Positions 43,966 through 53,597 are shown, numbered from the stretch's first letter. The stretch is DNA of 64,000 nt from a bacterium (GCA_029565685.1 JAKQNR010000006.1:124001-188000); one strand, 5' to 3'. Notes: a model not told the origin generated them from the letters alone. Numbers and translations are program-made.

Positions 43966-44384
43966 GGATGCTCCTCATTCGACTAAAAGTCGAATTAAAT
44001 CGAGTTCTTTTACTAATCTACGGCAGTTTCTTCACCCGGATCGAGCGCCAACCGTCTGCTCCGGTTCGGGCTGAGCCGCTTTTACCCACGCGCACTTGGC
44101 CTGCCGTAGGATGAATCAGTCTCGTTCCTACCATCAGTTGCAACCCGCGTGCCATGAGAAAACGACGGTACGAACAGCCTTATAGATAGTAATAACAATG
44201 TTTCACTTTTACTGATTCCCGGTTGTTCGCCGGCTGCAATGCCAAAATCGATCCATTGATTACAAAAATGAAATTGGGTTGCCAAAGGGCGCCTGCATTT
44301 TTTTAGTTTTTTGCCATTGAGAGCGCAGGCAATTGCGGCAAAGACAATCTGGGTATTATCTGGCAGCTGAGTTTTTGCCATGGC

Positions 44385-44720
44385 CTATTGCGATGAAAAT
44401 ATTTCCAAACCGTTTTGTTTCGCTGGCGACAAAGCAGCGCTCGACGAGCTCCCAACTCTTGCGCGATTGATCAGCGGCAAGTCTGGCAGGATGAAGCCTG
44501 GAATGTACTGATCAAAAATGACATAATAACCGTCCTCCTTGAGAAGGGGAAGAGTATTTTTGAACACACGTTCCGGATCGGCGATCACGGAAAAGCCAAA
44601 AGCGCTGACAACGACATCGATCCCGGCCCCTGTCTTGGAGGAAAAAATGATCTTTAGCCAAACATCAGAAGCTTCCGCATCAAGTTTCAGTGGAACCTTC
44701 CTTAATAAAAATCCGCTTTG
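44385..44720 (-). pseudogene. Remnant of a class I SAM-dependent methyltransferase
   Basis: In one minus frame, with no proper start, the segment GIDVVVSAFGFSVIADPERV followed by FKNTLPLLKEDGYYVIFDQY is typical of the middle of a class I methyltransferase (the 'fDvV.s.f....i.d.e..l.....LLk.gG..vifD' block after the SAM-binding loop). The N-terminal SAM-binding half with its GxGxG loop is missing, upstream frames are broken by stops, and the C-terminal part is unrelated. I read this as a degraded gene. The identification rests on about 50 residues. Confidence 0.4.
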
Positions 44721-45233
44721 ATCCGGTAGTAGCTACAGCCCGCTTTGAAGGCAACCGGCGGCATTGACAGCTGGCCTGACAGGGCATCTAGCCGGTTATC
44801 CAAAATTTTTTCGCCTCCAGGTCAAGTCCTGCATGAACCATTTTGACCGTCGAATGGGTGCTGTTCCAATCCGAAAACAGTAATTGCCTTATTCCAATTT
44901 TCTATGCGGTCCTCGGTGTTTGACCAGCTCCATTCAAAGCAACTATCTGAAAATCGTCAAGCTAGAAATAAGTTTTCTGCCGTAAAATAATGGATCTTTT
45001 TTAGCAAGCAGCGCGTCGCCATAGTAAAAATCGGTCCAATCACTGTGATTCCGTCGACAAAATGTTCTGATTGAAGCATCGTGATGGAAGAATGGCCTGT
45101 ATCAGGGTGTAAAGGGGGCTCAAGTTCAATAGGCCCATATCTGCGGCGGATGCTCAGGCCCGCCGACGCTCGCAGCATTGTGGCGGGACCTCGATATTAT
45201 TCAGCAGATAGGCAAAGAGGAGAGTAAGGAGCA

Positions 45234-45264
45234 GGCCTCAAAGCTGCGAGTGCTCTTTGAGGCC
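45234..45264. terminator. Hairpin downstream of the M6 protease gene
   Basis: GGCCTCAAAG/CTTTGAGGCC, a 10-bp perfect stem with an 11-nt loop, 27 nt beyond the protease stop. A T-run follows on the plus strand only, so it terminates best for leftward-to-rightward transcription; on the minus strand it is at most a stability hairpin. Confidence 0.5.
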
Positions 45265-45290
45265 CGGCTTTTTACCCCAGCGGATTTTCC

Positions 45291-48020
45291 TTATTTTACC
45301 AACAGCATCTTGATCATCTGCGTCCATTTATCCGTTTTGCAGCGGCAGATATAGACCCCACTGGCTGCGGCAGCGCCGTGATCATTATTGCCGTCCCAAG
45401 AAACACTTTTTTCGCCAGCTTGCTCCGGGCGATCGCACAGCGTTCTGACGAGTTGGCCGGCTGCATTGAAGATTTGCAGCTGGACGTACGTAGGACCGGC
45501 AATGGTATAGCGGATGGTCGTTGTGCTGTTAAAAGGATTGGGGAAATTTTGCGCCAGTTTGTACTGATGCGGCAATTCATATTCCTGCTCAACGTCGGTC
45601 ACGGCGTCGGCGACCTCGATTAATGCACTCATCTCCTGCCCTGAGGCAGAGATTTCTTTAATGTTAAATCCACTTGGCGAACCGTCCGCCCATTTCAAGG
45701 TCGCATGACTGGCATCTGGATCTGTTGAGAGCAGGTCATAGCCGGTGGCTGGATCTGCTCCGTCCCACAACGCCAGCGCGTTGTTAAAGGGCGGACCATA
45801 GACAGGCCGGATCATGCGAATAGCACGGCGGCCCCAGTCGGTGGCGCCGATAGTCGCCCAATCGCCGGCAGATACGCCGGCTGGTGCGCCCAGGCTGCCA
45901 TAAACGGCGGCATCTTCGATGATATGCCAAACCGCCAGTCCCGCATCCGGCAGATCGCTGTCATAGGCGATGTCGGGCTGCCGGTTTTCCACGATAAAAT
46001 ACTCCTGATGGCCATGTTTGGGATCGTACAAAATATAGGCGATGTGCGATTGTTCTATGGCGGGGATGGGGATGAAGGTGGTTTCCGAGATAATGGCCGG
46101 CTGCACCCAGCCAAGGCGGATTTTCAAAAAAGGATCTAGATGACTGTCAGAATAACAGATATCCATGAGCGAATAAACGCCGGCCGCGTAAGGCATAAAA
46201 AAGTTAAAATACTCATCCGGCAGATTGAATAATGCGTGCGCCAGCTCATGCGCCACTGTTGCCAGGCTGGGTGGCGCTCCCAGATATGCTTCGGCGATGA
46301 TGGGAATGGTTACGCCATCTGCCATCAGCGGCTGTGCCGCCGGATACTCTTTGCTGTACGGCGTACGCACCGTGCCGAACGGAGCGTTTTGTGGGATGAC
46401 GATGAGTACGAGCAGTTCTTCCGGCGAGAGGTATTTGTCGCCGTTCATATCAAAAGCCGAAAAATTGAAAGAGGGATCAGCCTTGGAGATCGCTTCCGCC
46501 CACTTTTCAACATGAGGATGAATCCAGCCATCGCCATTGCTGTCCGCGGCATCCTCGGGTCCCCAGTAATAGGATGCCGGCTTTGCTGCATCATACCAGC
46601 CTTTAACGCCTGCGTTGCTGATCATAACCCTGTTATGCGAGTTTACATCGTAATAGTCGCGCACGCTTGGCGCTGCCCCGAAAAGTAATTTCTGCACGTC
46701 TGAAAGAGCAGGCGCGGGATGCTCCGGGCGATGTGGATCCCAGCAGATCGCCAGAACAGGGCGTTGGCCATCGGCCGGACTGAGATTATCGAATGAAGCA
46801 TTTATATCGGGACACGGGGATCTGAAAGCGATGACCGTCATGTTACGGTCGCCGAGATAAGCGGCGCCGCCGCCGTCCACTTGCCATTGCAGGGCTATTT
46901 GATGCGCACCGCCTGCTAGGAAGCGGCTGATAAAATGAAAGCTTCGAACGCCGTCAAAATCGGTTGCATTCAAAACAACATTCGAAGGCGAGATGGGCTG
47001 GCCGTCAATCACCGCTCTGACGAACATTCTTTTACCATTGGTGGTGTAAGCCTCCGCAGACAAGGCGACACAAACCTGGCTGTTCTCAGGGAGAATGACA
47101 TTGGCGTTGAGATCTGGTATCGCAGTCATGCCTGCAGATGTCGTCGACACTTGCGGCCCGCTTGGTGCACTGATAGAGACGATAGTTCCACCTTCTTCCG
47201 GCATCGTTAGCGCATTCGCCTGTCCGACCGTCATGGTCCGGTCGCCCAGATAGCCGGTTGCACCGCCGTCAACCAGCCACTGCAAAGAAACAATGTGCTT
47301 GCCGGCCGGAATGCCCGGTGCGGCGAATATAAATGAACGGGTGCCATAGAATGCGCTTGCGCAAAACACTACATCCGATGGTTTAGCGGGCTGACCATCC
47401 ACTACCGCGCGGACGAACATACGTTTGCCGGCGGTAATTTCCGCTTCAGCGCTCAAGGAAATAAATAGATCGCTTGTCTGGGTCATATTAACCATCGTGC
47501 TCATGTGTGGGATGTCCTGAAAGCTGCCGCCGGCGGTACTGACATCCGGCCCGCTCGGCGCCGACACGGTCTGAATGTGCCGGGGGGCTGTAGCAATCCA
47601 CATAGAACGGTCGCCGAATTGCGCCTGGGCGCCGCTATCCACTTTGTATTGAATGACCGCCTTGTGTTGTCCCCCCCAGACATTGGCGCTGAACTGGAAC
47701 GCATGTGTGCCGCGAAAATCACCGTTTACCAGGATAACATCTGAGGGTGAGGCCACTTCGCCGTCCACCAGGGCGCGGACAAACATGCGTTTTTTTCCAA
47801 TGGTATAGCATTCCGCCGAGACGCTGATGCAGACATTGCCGGGCTGATACTGAAAAAAAGTAATCGCGAGTCCCGGCACATCGACAAACGAAGTGGCTGC
47901 TTCGCCGACTTGGGGACCGCTGGCCGACGCAGTTACATAGACATAGCTGGCGGCAAAAGACAAGCCTGTGCACAGCAAAGGCAATATGACACTAACGTAT
48001 ACGATTTTAGCAAAACGCAT
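45291..48020 (-). CDS. Secreted M6-family metalloprotease with three N-terminal repeats and FlgD-like C-terminal domain
   Basis: 909 residues from the ATG at 48020, which has AAAGGA 7 nt upstream; an ATG at 48035 lacks a Shine-Dalgarno. After the signal (IVYVSVILPLLCTGLSFAAS) come three repeats of about 120 residues, each with SGP.V......F..(I/V)P.L and KRMFVRA(L/V)(V/I)DG......(D)V(V/I)......F.GT(H/R)(A/S)F and GDR(S/T/N)M. The catalytic domain has VRDYYDVNSHNRVMISNAG and the zinc motif VAHELAHALFNLPDEY (about residues 586-601), as in immune-inhibitor-A-like M6 peptidases. The tail QNFPNPFNSTTTIRYTI is FlgD-like. Likely a secreted protease for protein degradation outside the cell. It is divergent from the TPR regulator. 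Confidence 0.9.
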   Translation of the reverse strand: MRFAKIVYVSVILPLLCTGLSFAASYVYVTASASGPQVGEAATSFVDVPGLAITFFQYQPGNVCISVSAECYTIGKKRMFVRALVDGEVASPSDVILVNGDFRGTHAFQFSANVWGGQHKAVIQYKVDSGAQAQFGDRSMWIATAPRHIQTVSAPSGPDVSTAGGSFQDIPHMSTMVNMTQTSDLFISLSAEAEITAGKRMFVRAVVDGQPAKPSDVVFCASAFYGTRSFIFAAPGIPAGKHIVSLQWLVDGGATGYLGDRTMTVGQANALTMPEEGGTIVSISAPSGPQVSTTSAGMTAIPDLNANVILPENSQVCVALSAEAYTTNGKRMFVRAVIDGQPISPSNVVLNATDFDGVRSFHFISRFLAGGAHQIALQWQVDGGGAAYLGDRNMTVIAFRSPCPDINASFDNLSPADGQRPVLAICWDPHRPEHPAPALSDVQKLLFGAAPSVRDYYDVNSHNRVMISNAGVKGWYDAAKPASYYWGPEDAADSNGDGWIHPHVEKWAEAISKADPSFNFSAFDMNGDKYLSPEELLVLIVIPQNAPFGTVRTPYSKEYPAAQPLMADGVTIPIIAEAYLGAPPSLATVAHELAHALFNLPDEYFNFFMPYAAGVYSLMDICYSDSHLDPFLKIRLGWVQPAIISETTFIPIPAIEQSHIAYILYDPKHGHQEYFIVENRQPDIAYDSDLPDAGLAVWHIIEDAAVYGSLGAPAGVSAGDWATIGATDWGRRAIRMIRPVYGPPFNNALALWDGADPATGYDLLSTDPDASHATLKWADGSPSGFNIKEISASGQEMSALIEVADAVTDVEQEYELPHQYKLAQNFPNPFNSTTTIRYTIAGPTYVQLQIFNAAGQLVRTLCDRPEQAGEKSVSWDGNNDHGAAAASGVYICRCKTDKWTQMIKMLLVK

Positions 48021-48145
48021 GGCAAGTCCTTTCATTTATGGCAGATAAACCATCTCTGCTTAACGTTATCGCGCCTTGCCGGGACGACAACCTTTCGCCA
48101 TACCGTCCTTTTATTGGGAATTCTGTAATTTCGGAATGATAATAC

Positions 48146-48174
48146 TTGATAAATATTATTAAAATATTTATGAT
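48146..48174 (+). promoter_or_regulatory. Sigma-70-type promoter of the TPR regulator
   Basis: TTGATA (48146-48151), a 17-nt AT-only spacer and TATGAT (48169-48174), about 45 nt before the ATG at 48225. The spacer contains the near-palindrome AAATATTATTAAAATATTT, a possible binding site for the divergently shared region. Confidence 0.5.
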
Positions 48175-48224
48175 AATCTTGGTGAAATTATGGCATTTTT
48201 ATGATATATCCGTGAGATCACCCT

Positions 48225-50090
48225 ATGTCCAGGAACACCCTCTGCTATTGTTTTGGCCCTTTCAAACTCGAGACGGATGCACACCGTCTATTGCTGCAGC
48301 AACAGGAAATCGCACTGCGTCCTAAGGCTTTTGAGACGTTGCTCTATTTGGTGCAGCATGCAGGCCGGCTGGTGAAAAAAGAAGAGTTGCTGGAAAAAAT
48401 TTGGAGCGGCAGCTTTGTCTCCGAAACAACGCTTACGCACTGCATCGAGGAGATCCGGACGGCCTTGCTGGACGACGCACACAATCCCCGCTATATTAAA
48501 ACCGTGCATCGCCTCGGCTACAAATTTATTGACGAGGTGATTGAACTCCCCTTTGCCTCTTCACCTGCACATTCCAAAGGGGCCGGCAGCTCAGCGCCTG
48601 CGTTATTTGCTGCGCTGCGCCAGCATCGCCTCGCCGTTCTTACCCTGCCGGCATTACTAGGGCTGGTCATCTTGTGGTGCAGTATAAGACCGAGAGTGTC
48701 TGCCATTGATTCACTGGCAGTGCTGCCTTTTCTGAACCTCAGCGGCGACACCAGCAAGGAATACATTGTCGATGGCATGACCGATGCGCTCATAACGCGT
48801 CTGGCCGGTTTAAAAGGCACGCGCATCATATCCAGGACCTCGGTCATGCAATACAAAAGTACAAAAAAGCCTTTGCCGGCGATCGGACACGAACTCGGCG
48901 TCGACGCCGTGATCGAAGGATCCGTGTATCAGGATTCCAGCCGCATCCGTGTTACGGTTCAACTGGTCAAGATTCATAATGAAAGCCATCTCTGGGCGGA
49001 AACCTATGAACGCCCCCTGGATGAGTTGTGGACGTTCCAAAATGATTTGGCGCAGGCCATCGCTCATGCCATCAGTAACAAGCTGCTGCCGGAGCAAACG
49101 CTGTCTAAGGTGGAACCAGGAGAACCCCGCGCCTATGAGGCTTATCTGAAGGGCCGCTATTTCTTTGAAAAACGTAACGAGGAGGGTTTTATAAAGGCGC
49201 TGGAATATTATCGGCAAGCGTTATCGCTGCAGCCGCAATTCGCCCCCGCCCTTGCCGGTGTGGCAGACTATTACAATATGCTCGCTAATTACGATTTGCT
49301 GCCGCCGGATCAGGCTGCGCCCTTGGCGAGGACAGCCGCCTCGCAGGCGCTGGCGCTCAATGCGAATCTCGCCGAAGCGCATGCAGCGCTTGGTTTTACC
49401 GCGGCGTTCTATGATTGGAATTGGCAGCAGGCCGAGGCATCATTGCAACAAGCGGTCGCGATCAATGCCAGTAATGCCGATGCTCATCACTGGCTGGCCT
49501 TGCTCTATGTGATTACCAATCGCTATGCCCAGGCGCAGCAGGAGATAAAAACAGCACAACTGCTCGATCCGCTTTCTTTGATCATCAACACCAACGATGG
49601 CTGGATTTGCTATTTTCAGCGGCGCAATGACCTGGCAAAAGAAAAACTGCAAAATGTGTTGGAAATGGATTCTGTTTTTGTATCAGCTCTCATCAAGATG
49701 GGCTGGGTGCTGCAGCAATGTGGAGAGGCGCGGCAAGCGCTTGTGCTCTTTGATCGAGTCCGCTCGATTCTACAGAATGATATTTCAGCAAAGGCCTGGT
49801 ATGGTCATGCTCTGGCCCTCGCAGGTGAAAGGCAAATGTCGAATCGTATGTTGCAGGAAATTATTGCCTCGGCGCAGAACCGCTATGTTCCCGCCTATCC
49901 GATTGCCTGCATTCATGCTGCTTTGAGCGATAATGAAGCCGCCTGGAACTGGCTCGAAAAGGCGTATGCGCAGCGCAGCAATTGGCTGGCCTGGTTTGCT
50001 CACGATCCGAAAATGGATGCCCTGCGCTCAGACCCTCGTTTTGAGCTGCTGGCTCGCCGCATCGCGGAACGACATGAGGAAGGAAAGTAG
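48225..50090 (+). CDS. CadC-like membrane transcription regulator with TolB-like and TPR domains
   Basis: 621 residues. N-terminal OmpR/CadC-type winged helix (about 8-105: FGPFKLETDAHRLLLQQQEI, LRPKAFETLLYLVQHAGRLV, HNPRYIKTVHRLGYKFIDEV), one transmembrane helix (about 132-150, RLAVLTLPALLGLVILWCSI), a periplasmic TolB/FlgO-like domain (about 160-290, SLAVLPFLNLSGDTSKEYI, GVDAVIEGSVYQDSSRIRV) and TPR repeats to the C-terminus (LNANLAEAHAALGFTAAFYD, ALAGERQMSNRMLQEIIASA). Such one-component regulators bind DNA from the membrane and sense outside signals. It is divergent from the M6 protease over a 204-nt intergenic region, so that gene is the obvious candidate target. Confidence 0.88.
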   Translation: MSRNTLCYCFGPFKLETDAHRLLLQQQEIALRPKAFETLLYLVQHAGRLVKKEELLEKIWSGSFVSETTLTHCIEEIRTALLDDAHNPRYIKTVHRLGYKFIDEVIELPFASSPAHSKGAGSSAPALFAALRQHRLAVLTLPALLGLVILWCSIRPRVSAIDSLAVLPFLNLSGDTSKEYIVDGMTDALITRLAGLKGTRIISRTSVMQYKSTKKPLPAIGHELGVDAVIEGSVYQDSSRIRVTVQLVKIHNESHLWAETYERPLDELWTFQNDLAQAIAHAISNKLLPEQTLSKVEPGEPRAYEAYLKGRYFFEKRNEEGFIKALEYYRQALSLQPQFAPALAGVADYYNMLANYDLLPPDQAAPLARTAASQALALNANLAEAHAALGFTAAFYDWNWQQAEASLQQAVAINASNADAHHWLALLYVITNRYAQAQQEIKTAQLLDPLSLIINTNDGWICYFQRRNDLAKEKLQNVLEMDSVFVSALIKMGWVLQQCGEARQALVLFDRVRSILQNDISAKAWYGHALALAGERQMSNRMLQEIIASAQNRYVPAYPIACIHAALSDNEAAWNWLEKAYAQRSNWLAWFAHDPKMDALRSDPRFELLARRIAERHEEGK

Positions 50091-50291
50091 ACAAGCGCAA
50101 AATTCATCCGCGAGAGATGGTTAAATCCCCTCATAATCCTCTCATACCCTTTAGCTTGATCACATTTGTAGACCATTGGGCGACAGCCAACGTTCTCCTT
50201 CCCTTCCGCAGCCCAGGCAGCCAATTATTTTCCTGGGCGGCAAGGCAAACAGCGGAATAGCCAGAGGCGCTCACGCCAGGGCGGATTTTGC

Positions 50292-51950
50292 CTATGGATG
50301 CGTTTTTGTTCCATAGACAATTTCAAACTCATAATCAAGCGGAAGGTCCTCGCCAAAGCTTTCGGAACCACTGCCCTCGATAAAGCTGCCCAGCTCCATT
50401 TTGACAGCGCCCCTAACATTTTTAGCGATGATGGAGGAAACCAAAAAGGAATAGGCCGGAACAAGCCGACTGAAACCATCGCCGCCGCCAAAGTCACATT
50501 GGTAGGTAAAAAAGATGGTTGCCAGATTGGGATTAAAGGCAACGGCAAGCATGTTTCCGCTTTTTGTTACCGTACCGGTTGGGGTGAAGGCGGGGGCGCT
50601 GAGACCGATAATAGAACACTCCGCATCCGAGGCGGTGCACGTGGCGTAGTGGCTGCCCTCTCCGCCTTTTAGCGTGACGTTGTCTTGGTCGATGTCAATG
50701 ATCAGCATCATTTCTACCTTATCGTGGAAGGTCCAGGGCATATTCTCTCCGCCGTGATGAATGTCAACATTGGCATAAATATGGTCGGGCAGCAGAGAAT
50801 CTATGGTAACGCTCACGGTGCGCCGGGTTGTCATCGTTTTCTGCGATGGGCAGCTTTTCACTTCGCCCTGTATCACTGCCACGCCCCGCCTCTCCACCGT
50901 ATAGCTGCCTCTGGCGACGCCCTGGCCGTCTGTTTGGGCCGTGGGCGGATCAACCCGGCCCGGACCGCTTTTCATGACCAGCGCCACCTCTTTGTTAGTG
51001 AAATTAGCGCCAGGGCCGGTGCCGCAGCGTACGGTCGCAGTAATTTCTGCAGTCTTGCCCTTATCGTCAGGAACAAAAAAATGAGTGCGTGCTGCAGCAA
51101 GGGCAAAGTCTGGATCGCACACCACCCAGCAGCCAGTGCCATCCACCCTCATATGATAACCGTCGGCAGGCGTTCCTTCATCATGTGTAATCTTTTCTGT
51201 TCTATCGCAGCTCGCCTGTTCACCATAGACGATGGTGTAATGGTCGCTGTACGACGGGGACACAAAGTTAAAATTGAAAACCACATTCTGAAGCTGGAAG
51301 CAGCAATCCCGGATGCGCTTTTTCTCGCCGATAGGGCCATAGCCTTGCATAAAATGATAGGCCCATCCCTGCGCCGCTGTGGTCAAGTCGATGGAATGAT
51401 GGATATCGGAGAACGAGTTGCCCTCGCCGCCAAAAGAGCCGGGTGCGTCTGTGCCAAATCCGCTGAAATGGGTTACCTGGGCGCGCAGATGACGCCCGTC
51501 CGGCATCACCACCGCGGGAATAGACGTGACCTCCCAGGCGGCGCTATCGGGATTAAAAATGCACAGATGAGCTGAATCGCCTGGCTGAAACATCAAACCT
51601 GAAGTTACCGGCAGGATGATGGCAACCGGCTGCTGAAAAGAGGTGCCGCTCGGCAAACATTCAATGATATTTGCCACCATGCTGGATTGCCATATTTCCG
51701 GAATAGAATCTGCATGTATGGTGCGGACGCTGATAATTTTGTTGGCGGTGAGAGCGTTGGCTGGGATGGTGATAGAGGCGCCGTAACTGTCTTCGACTTT
51801 ACCTCCAGCAGCGCCGATCATCTTCTGCGATGATATTCCGTTGTCGGGATTATCCTCAGGATCTGTTGCCGTATCCTTCTTACAGGCCAGCCCAAGCAGC
51901 ATAAAAAGAAAGATGACCAGTGCGAGAACGACAAGGTTTTGCTTTCTCAT
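50292..51950 (-). CDS. Lipoprotein with ZU5-like and Ig-like domains
   Basis: 552 residues with a lipobox (FLFMLLGLAC, Cys23) and AAAGGAGG before the ATG. After a short acidic linker, residues about 45-180 resemble a ZU5-like domain (IGAAGGKVEDSYGASITIPA, KIISVRTIHADSIPEIW, PVAIILPVTSGLMFQPG, VTHFSGFGTDAP). A Cys-rich middle section (CCFQLQNVVFNFNFVSPS, CDRTEKITHDEG, GTGCWVVCDPDF) and an Ig-like segment (VALVMKSGPGRVDPPTAQTD, GQGVARGSYTVERRGVAVIQ) follow. It is anchored to the outer membrane by inference; function unknown. It is convergent with the TPR regulator. Confidence 0.82.
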   Translation of the reverse strand: MRKQNLVVLALVIFLFMLLGLACKKDTATDPEDNPDNGISSQKMIGAAGGKVEDSYGASITIPANALTANKIISVRTIHADSIPEIWQSSMVANIIECLPSGTSFQQPVAIILPVTSGLMFQPGDSAHLCIFNPDSAAWEVTSIPAVVMPDGRHLRAQVTHFSGFGTDAPGSFGGEGNSFSDIHHSIDLTTAAQGWAYHFMQGYGPIGEKKRIRDCCFQLQNVVFNFNFVSPSYSDHYTIVYGEQASCDRTEKITHDEGTPADGYHMRVDGTGCWVVCDPDFALAAARTHFFVPDDKGKTAEITATVRCGTGPGANFTNKEVALVMKSGPGRVDPPTAQTDGQGVARGSYTVERRGVAVIQGEVKSCPSQKTMTTRRTVSVTIDSLLPDHIYANVDIHHGGENMPWTFHDKVEMMLIIDIDQDNVTLKGGEGSHYATCTASDAECSIIGLSAPAFTPTGTVTKSGNMLAVAFNPNLATIFFTYQCDFGGGDGFSRLVPAYSFLVSSIIAKNVRGAVKMELGSFIEGSGSESFGEDLPLDYEFEIVYGTKTHP

Positions 51951-52496
51951 CGCGCCAAGTCCTCCTTTCGACTACCGCTCTTTCGGCAAAAAGTCTGAAC
52001 CGGTCTTCTTGAAATCCAGTTTTCGCCGCCAGCGAAGCCTGTTGTTCAAGCAAAATTGACGCGTGACAAAGGAACCGCAAAGCCTATCTTTTGCGGTTTT
52101 TAGTGATTGGAAATTAGAGCTGTTTTGTCAAGTCGCTCTAGGATTTCACATTTTTTACCACCCCCCTTATACATAAGCGCCAAGATGCGGCTGAAAAGGC
52201 ATCGATGTGGGCCGTCGAAAAGACGCCATTATAATTATACTAAAACAAAGCTGTTGTTTCAATCCTTTTTTTTAGATTTTTCCCCTTCGAAAAAAATACA
52301 CTCAGTGAGGTAAGGAGAAAAACCCGTATTGATGAGCGCCGGGGGATAGGGGCAAAAATAATCATCGAATAGATGCCTCCGATTTCATAACGACACATTC
52401 GCTTGCTTGAGCCGGTCCGGGGTTCCACACCCTGCCTAAAAACCACCTGAACAGAATAAATTTGCTTGTCTCAACAAAAGACACGGCTTGCAAACG
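51951..52496. other. Gap with no supported gene
   Basis: About 545 nt upstream of the lipoprotein and downstream of the FlgD-tail pseudogene. Apart from the lipoprotein ribosome binding site near 51960 I see only AT-rich sequence and short frames without recognisable content. Confidence 0.5.
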
Positions 52497-53010
52497 TTAG
52501 ATGAATATTGCACTTGCCATTCCCGTAGCGGTCCAGAGATAAGAGTGGGCGCCTGCAGACAACTCCTCAACGACAATCATGGATGCCTCACGTCGCATGG
52601 CGTCATACACCCTTAACGACACCGTCGTTCTTGCCGGAAGATAAAATGCGATGGTGTCGTTGGATTGAACGGATTCGGATCATTTTGCATGAGGTAGGGC
52701 ACGTCCGGCACAGCGTAAGCGGCAATCGTCCCTGCGATGCGTCCGCACCCGCGTCCATCCGTTGCGATGCCCCCTGCTGGTGGGTGAACACATAAGCGCC
52801 CATGAGGCGCCTTTGTTTGTACTGATGTCGACGGCGGAGTCGGTGGCAGCATACAACTCTACATTCAGCTCTGCAACCGCATAAACCGAAGTCATGGGTA
52901 CCTCTGTTGTTCGCACCCAGTTCCGCGCAGCAATGAATCCCGGTACAAGACAGGCAATCAAGAGAAGACGATGAACGCCTTTCCGGGTGAAAATCGCCGT
53001 ATGAAAGACG
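52497..53010 (-). pseudogene. Decayed secreted protein: signal peptide, BNR-like repeat, FlgD-like C-terminal domain
   Basis: Three frames of the minus strand carry successive parts of one protein. Around 52970-52800: RLLLIACLVPGFIAA (signal-like) then VYAVAELNVELYAATDSAVD and ISTNKGASW, the pattern of a BNR/sialidase-type repeat (vyA.....lyAgTdsGv..S.n.GasW). Around 52725-52650, in another frame: VPYLMQNDPNPFNPTTPS. From about 52650 to 52497, in a third frame: TIAFYLPARTTVSLRVYDAM, SAGAHSYLWTATGMASAIFI and a stop. At least two frameshifts and a large internal deletion (a normal protein would have several repeats) are needed. No intact start codon or Shine-Dalgarno precedes it. Confidence 0.75.
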
Positions 53011-53175
53011 CTGCATGTGAATCCTTAGGTGTGATCGGCTTTCAATTGCGAGAGCGACAGGACCGGGCCGCCATTTTAAAATCAATCCCATAACCTTCAT
53101 ACTGCTTGTAAAAATGGCTGAACAGCAGTATATTGCATAGGGGGATGAGCAGGCATCAGACGGTGGAGGAAGCAT

Positions 53176-53484
53176 ATGTTCAACAGTATGAAAATCACAG
53201 CGGCGAAAATGGCTATGAATCAATTCATCGACGGCATCGGCACGGTCCAGGATCTGGAAATCGACAAGACCACGCAATCCATCCACGTCCGAGTGAACAT
53301 GCTGGGCGAAGCAGAGCCCATCTCCATCCAGGCGATCGGCCTGATTCTGGGCACGGACTATATGGCGGTTTCGCATTTTGCCTGCGACAAACCCTGGGTG
53401 GAAGCCGCTCTGAACCGGTTCCTCGCCGGCAAGGAGATCAAAATAAGTGAGGCGGTCCGCAGTGGATTGAAAATGATCATTTAA
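53176..53484 (+). CDS. Small conserved-looking cytoplasmic protein of unknown function
   Basis: 102 residues with a strong Shine-Dalgarno (GGAGGAAG) 6 nt before the ATG. No signal peptide or transmembrane segment. The predicted layout is alpha (MKITAAKMAMNQFIDGIGTV), beta (VQDLEIDKTTQSIHVRVNML), beta/alpha (EAEPISIQAIGLILGTDYMA, PWVEAALNRFLAGKEIKISE). The large open frame on the opposite strand here is its shadow. I cannot name the family. It stands alone, with a terminator after it. Confidence 0.8.
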   Translation: MFNSMKITAAKMAMNQFIDGIGTVQDLEIDKTTQSIHVRVNMLGEAEPISIQAIGLILGTDYMAVSHFACDKPWVEAALNRFLAGKEIKISEAVRSGLKMII

Positions 53485-53556
53485 CCGCAAAAGCGTCGAC
53501 CAGTTCTTTGGCGTTCTCTTTCACCCTCCCGCGGCCGATGGAACGGCGGCGATCAT

Positions 53557-53585
53557 AAAAAAGGTGGGGAGCACCCACCTTTTTT
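53557..53585. terminator. Bidirectional intrinsic terminator
   Basis: AAAAAAGGTGGG (53557-53568), 5-nt loop, CCCACCTTTTTT (53574-53585). It closes the small unknown gene (+) and the tyrosine-rich protein gene (-, ending 53598). Confidence 0.9.
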
Positions 53586-53597
53586 TAGTCGCCAAGG

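Larger units (their letters stand above)
43966..45290. other. 1.3-kb low-coding region, apparently decayed
   Basis: No intact gene is supported on either strand. Base composition is more AT-rich than the flanks. The only recognisable content is the methyltransferase-like remnant at 44385-44720 (see its entry) and a hairpin at 45234-45264. A short frame at 44957-45178 (-) has no recognisable motif and I do not call it. Confidence 0.6.

Noticed and set aside
44957-45178. Minus-strand frame of 73 codons as a possible gene
   Set aside because: No ribosome binding site, no domain, and it lies in the decayed region; nothing supports it.
52603-53490. Minus-strand open frame of 295 codons
   Set aside because: Its first third is antisense to the small gene at 53176-53484 and the rest runs across the decayed BNR/FlgD pseudogene in the wrong frame. 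Composition (C, H, R-rich) has no domain.
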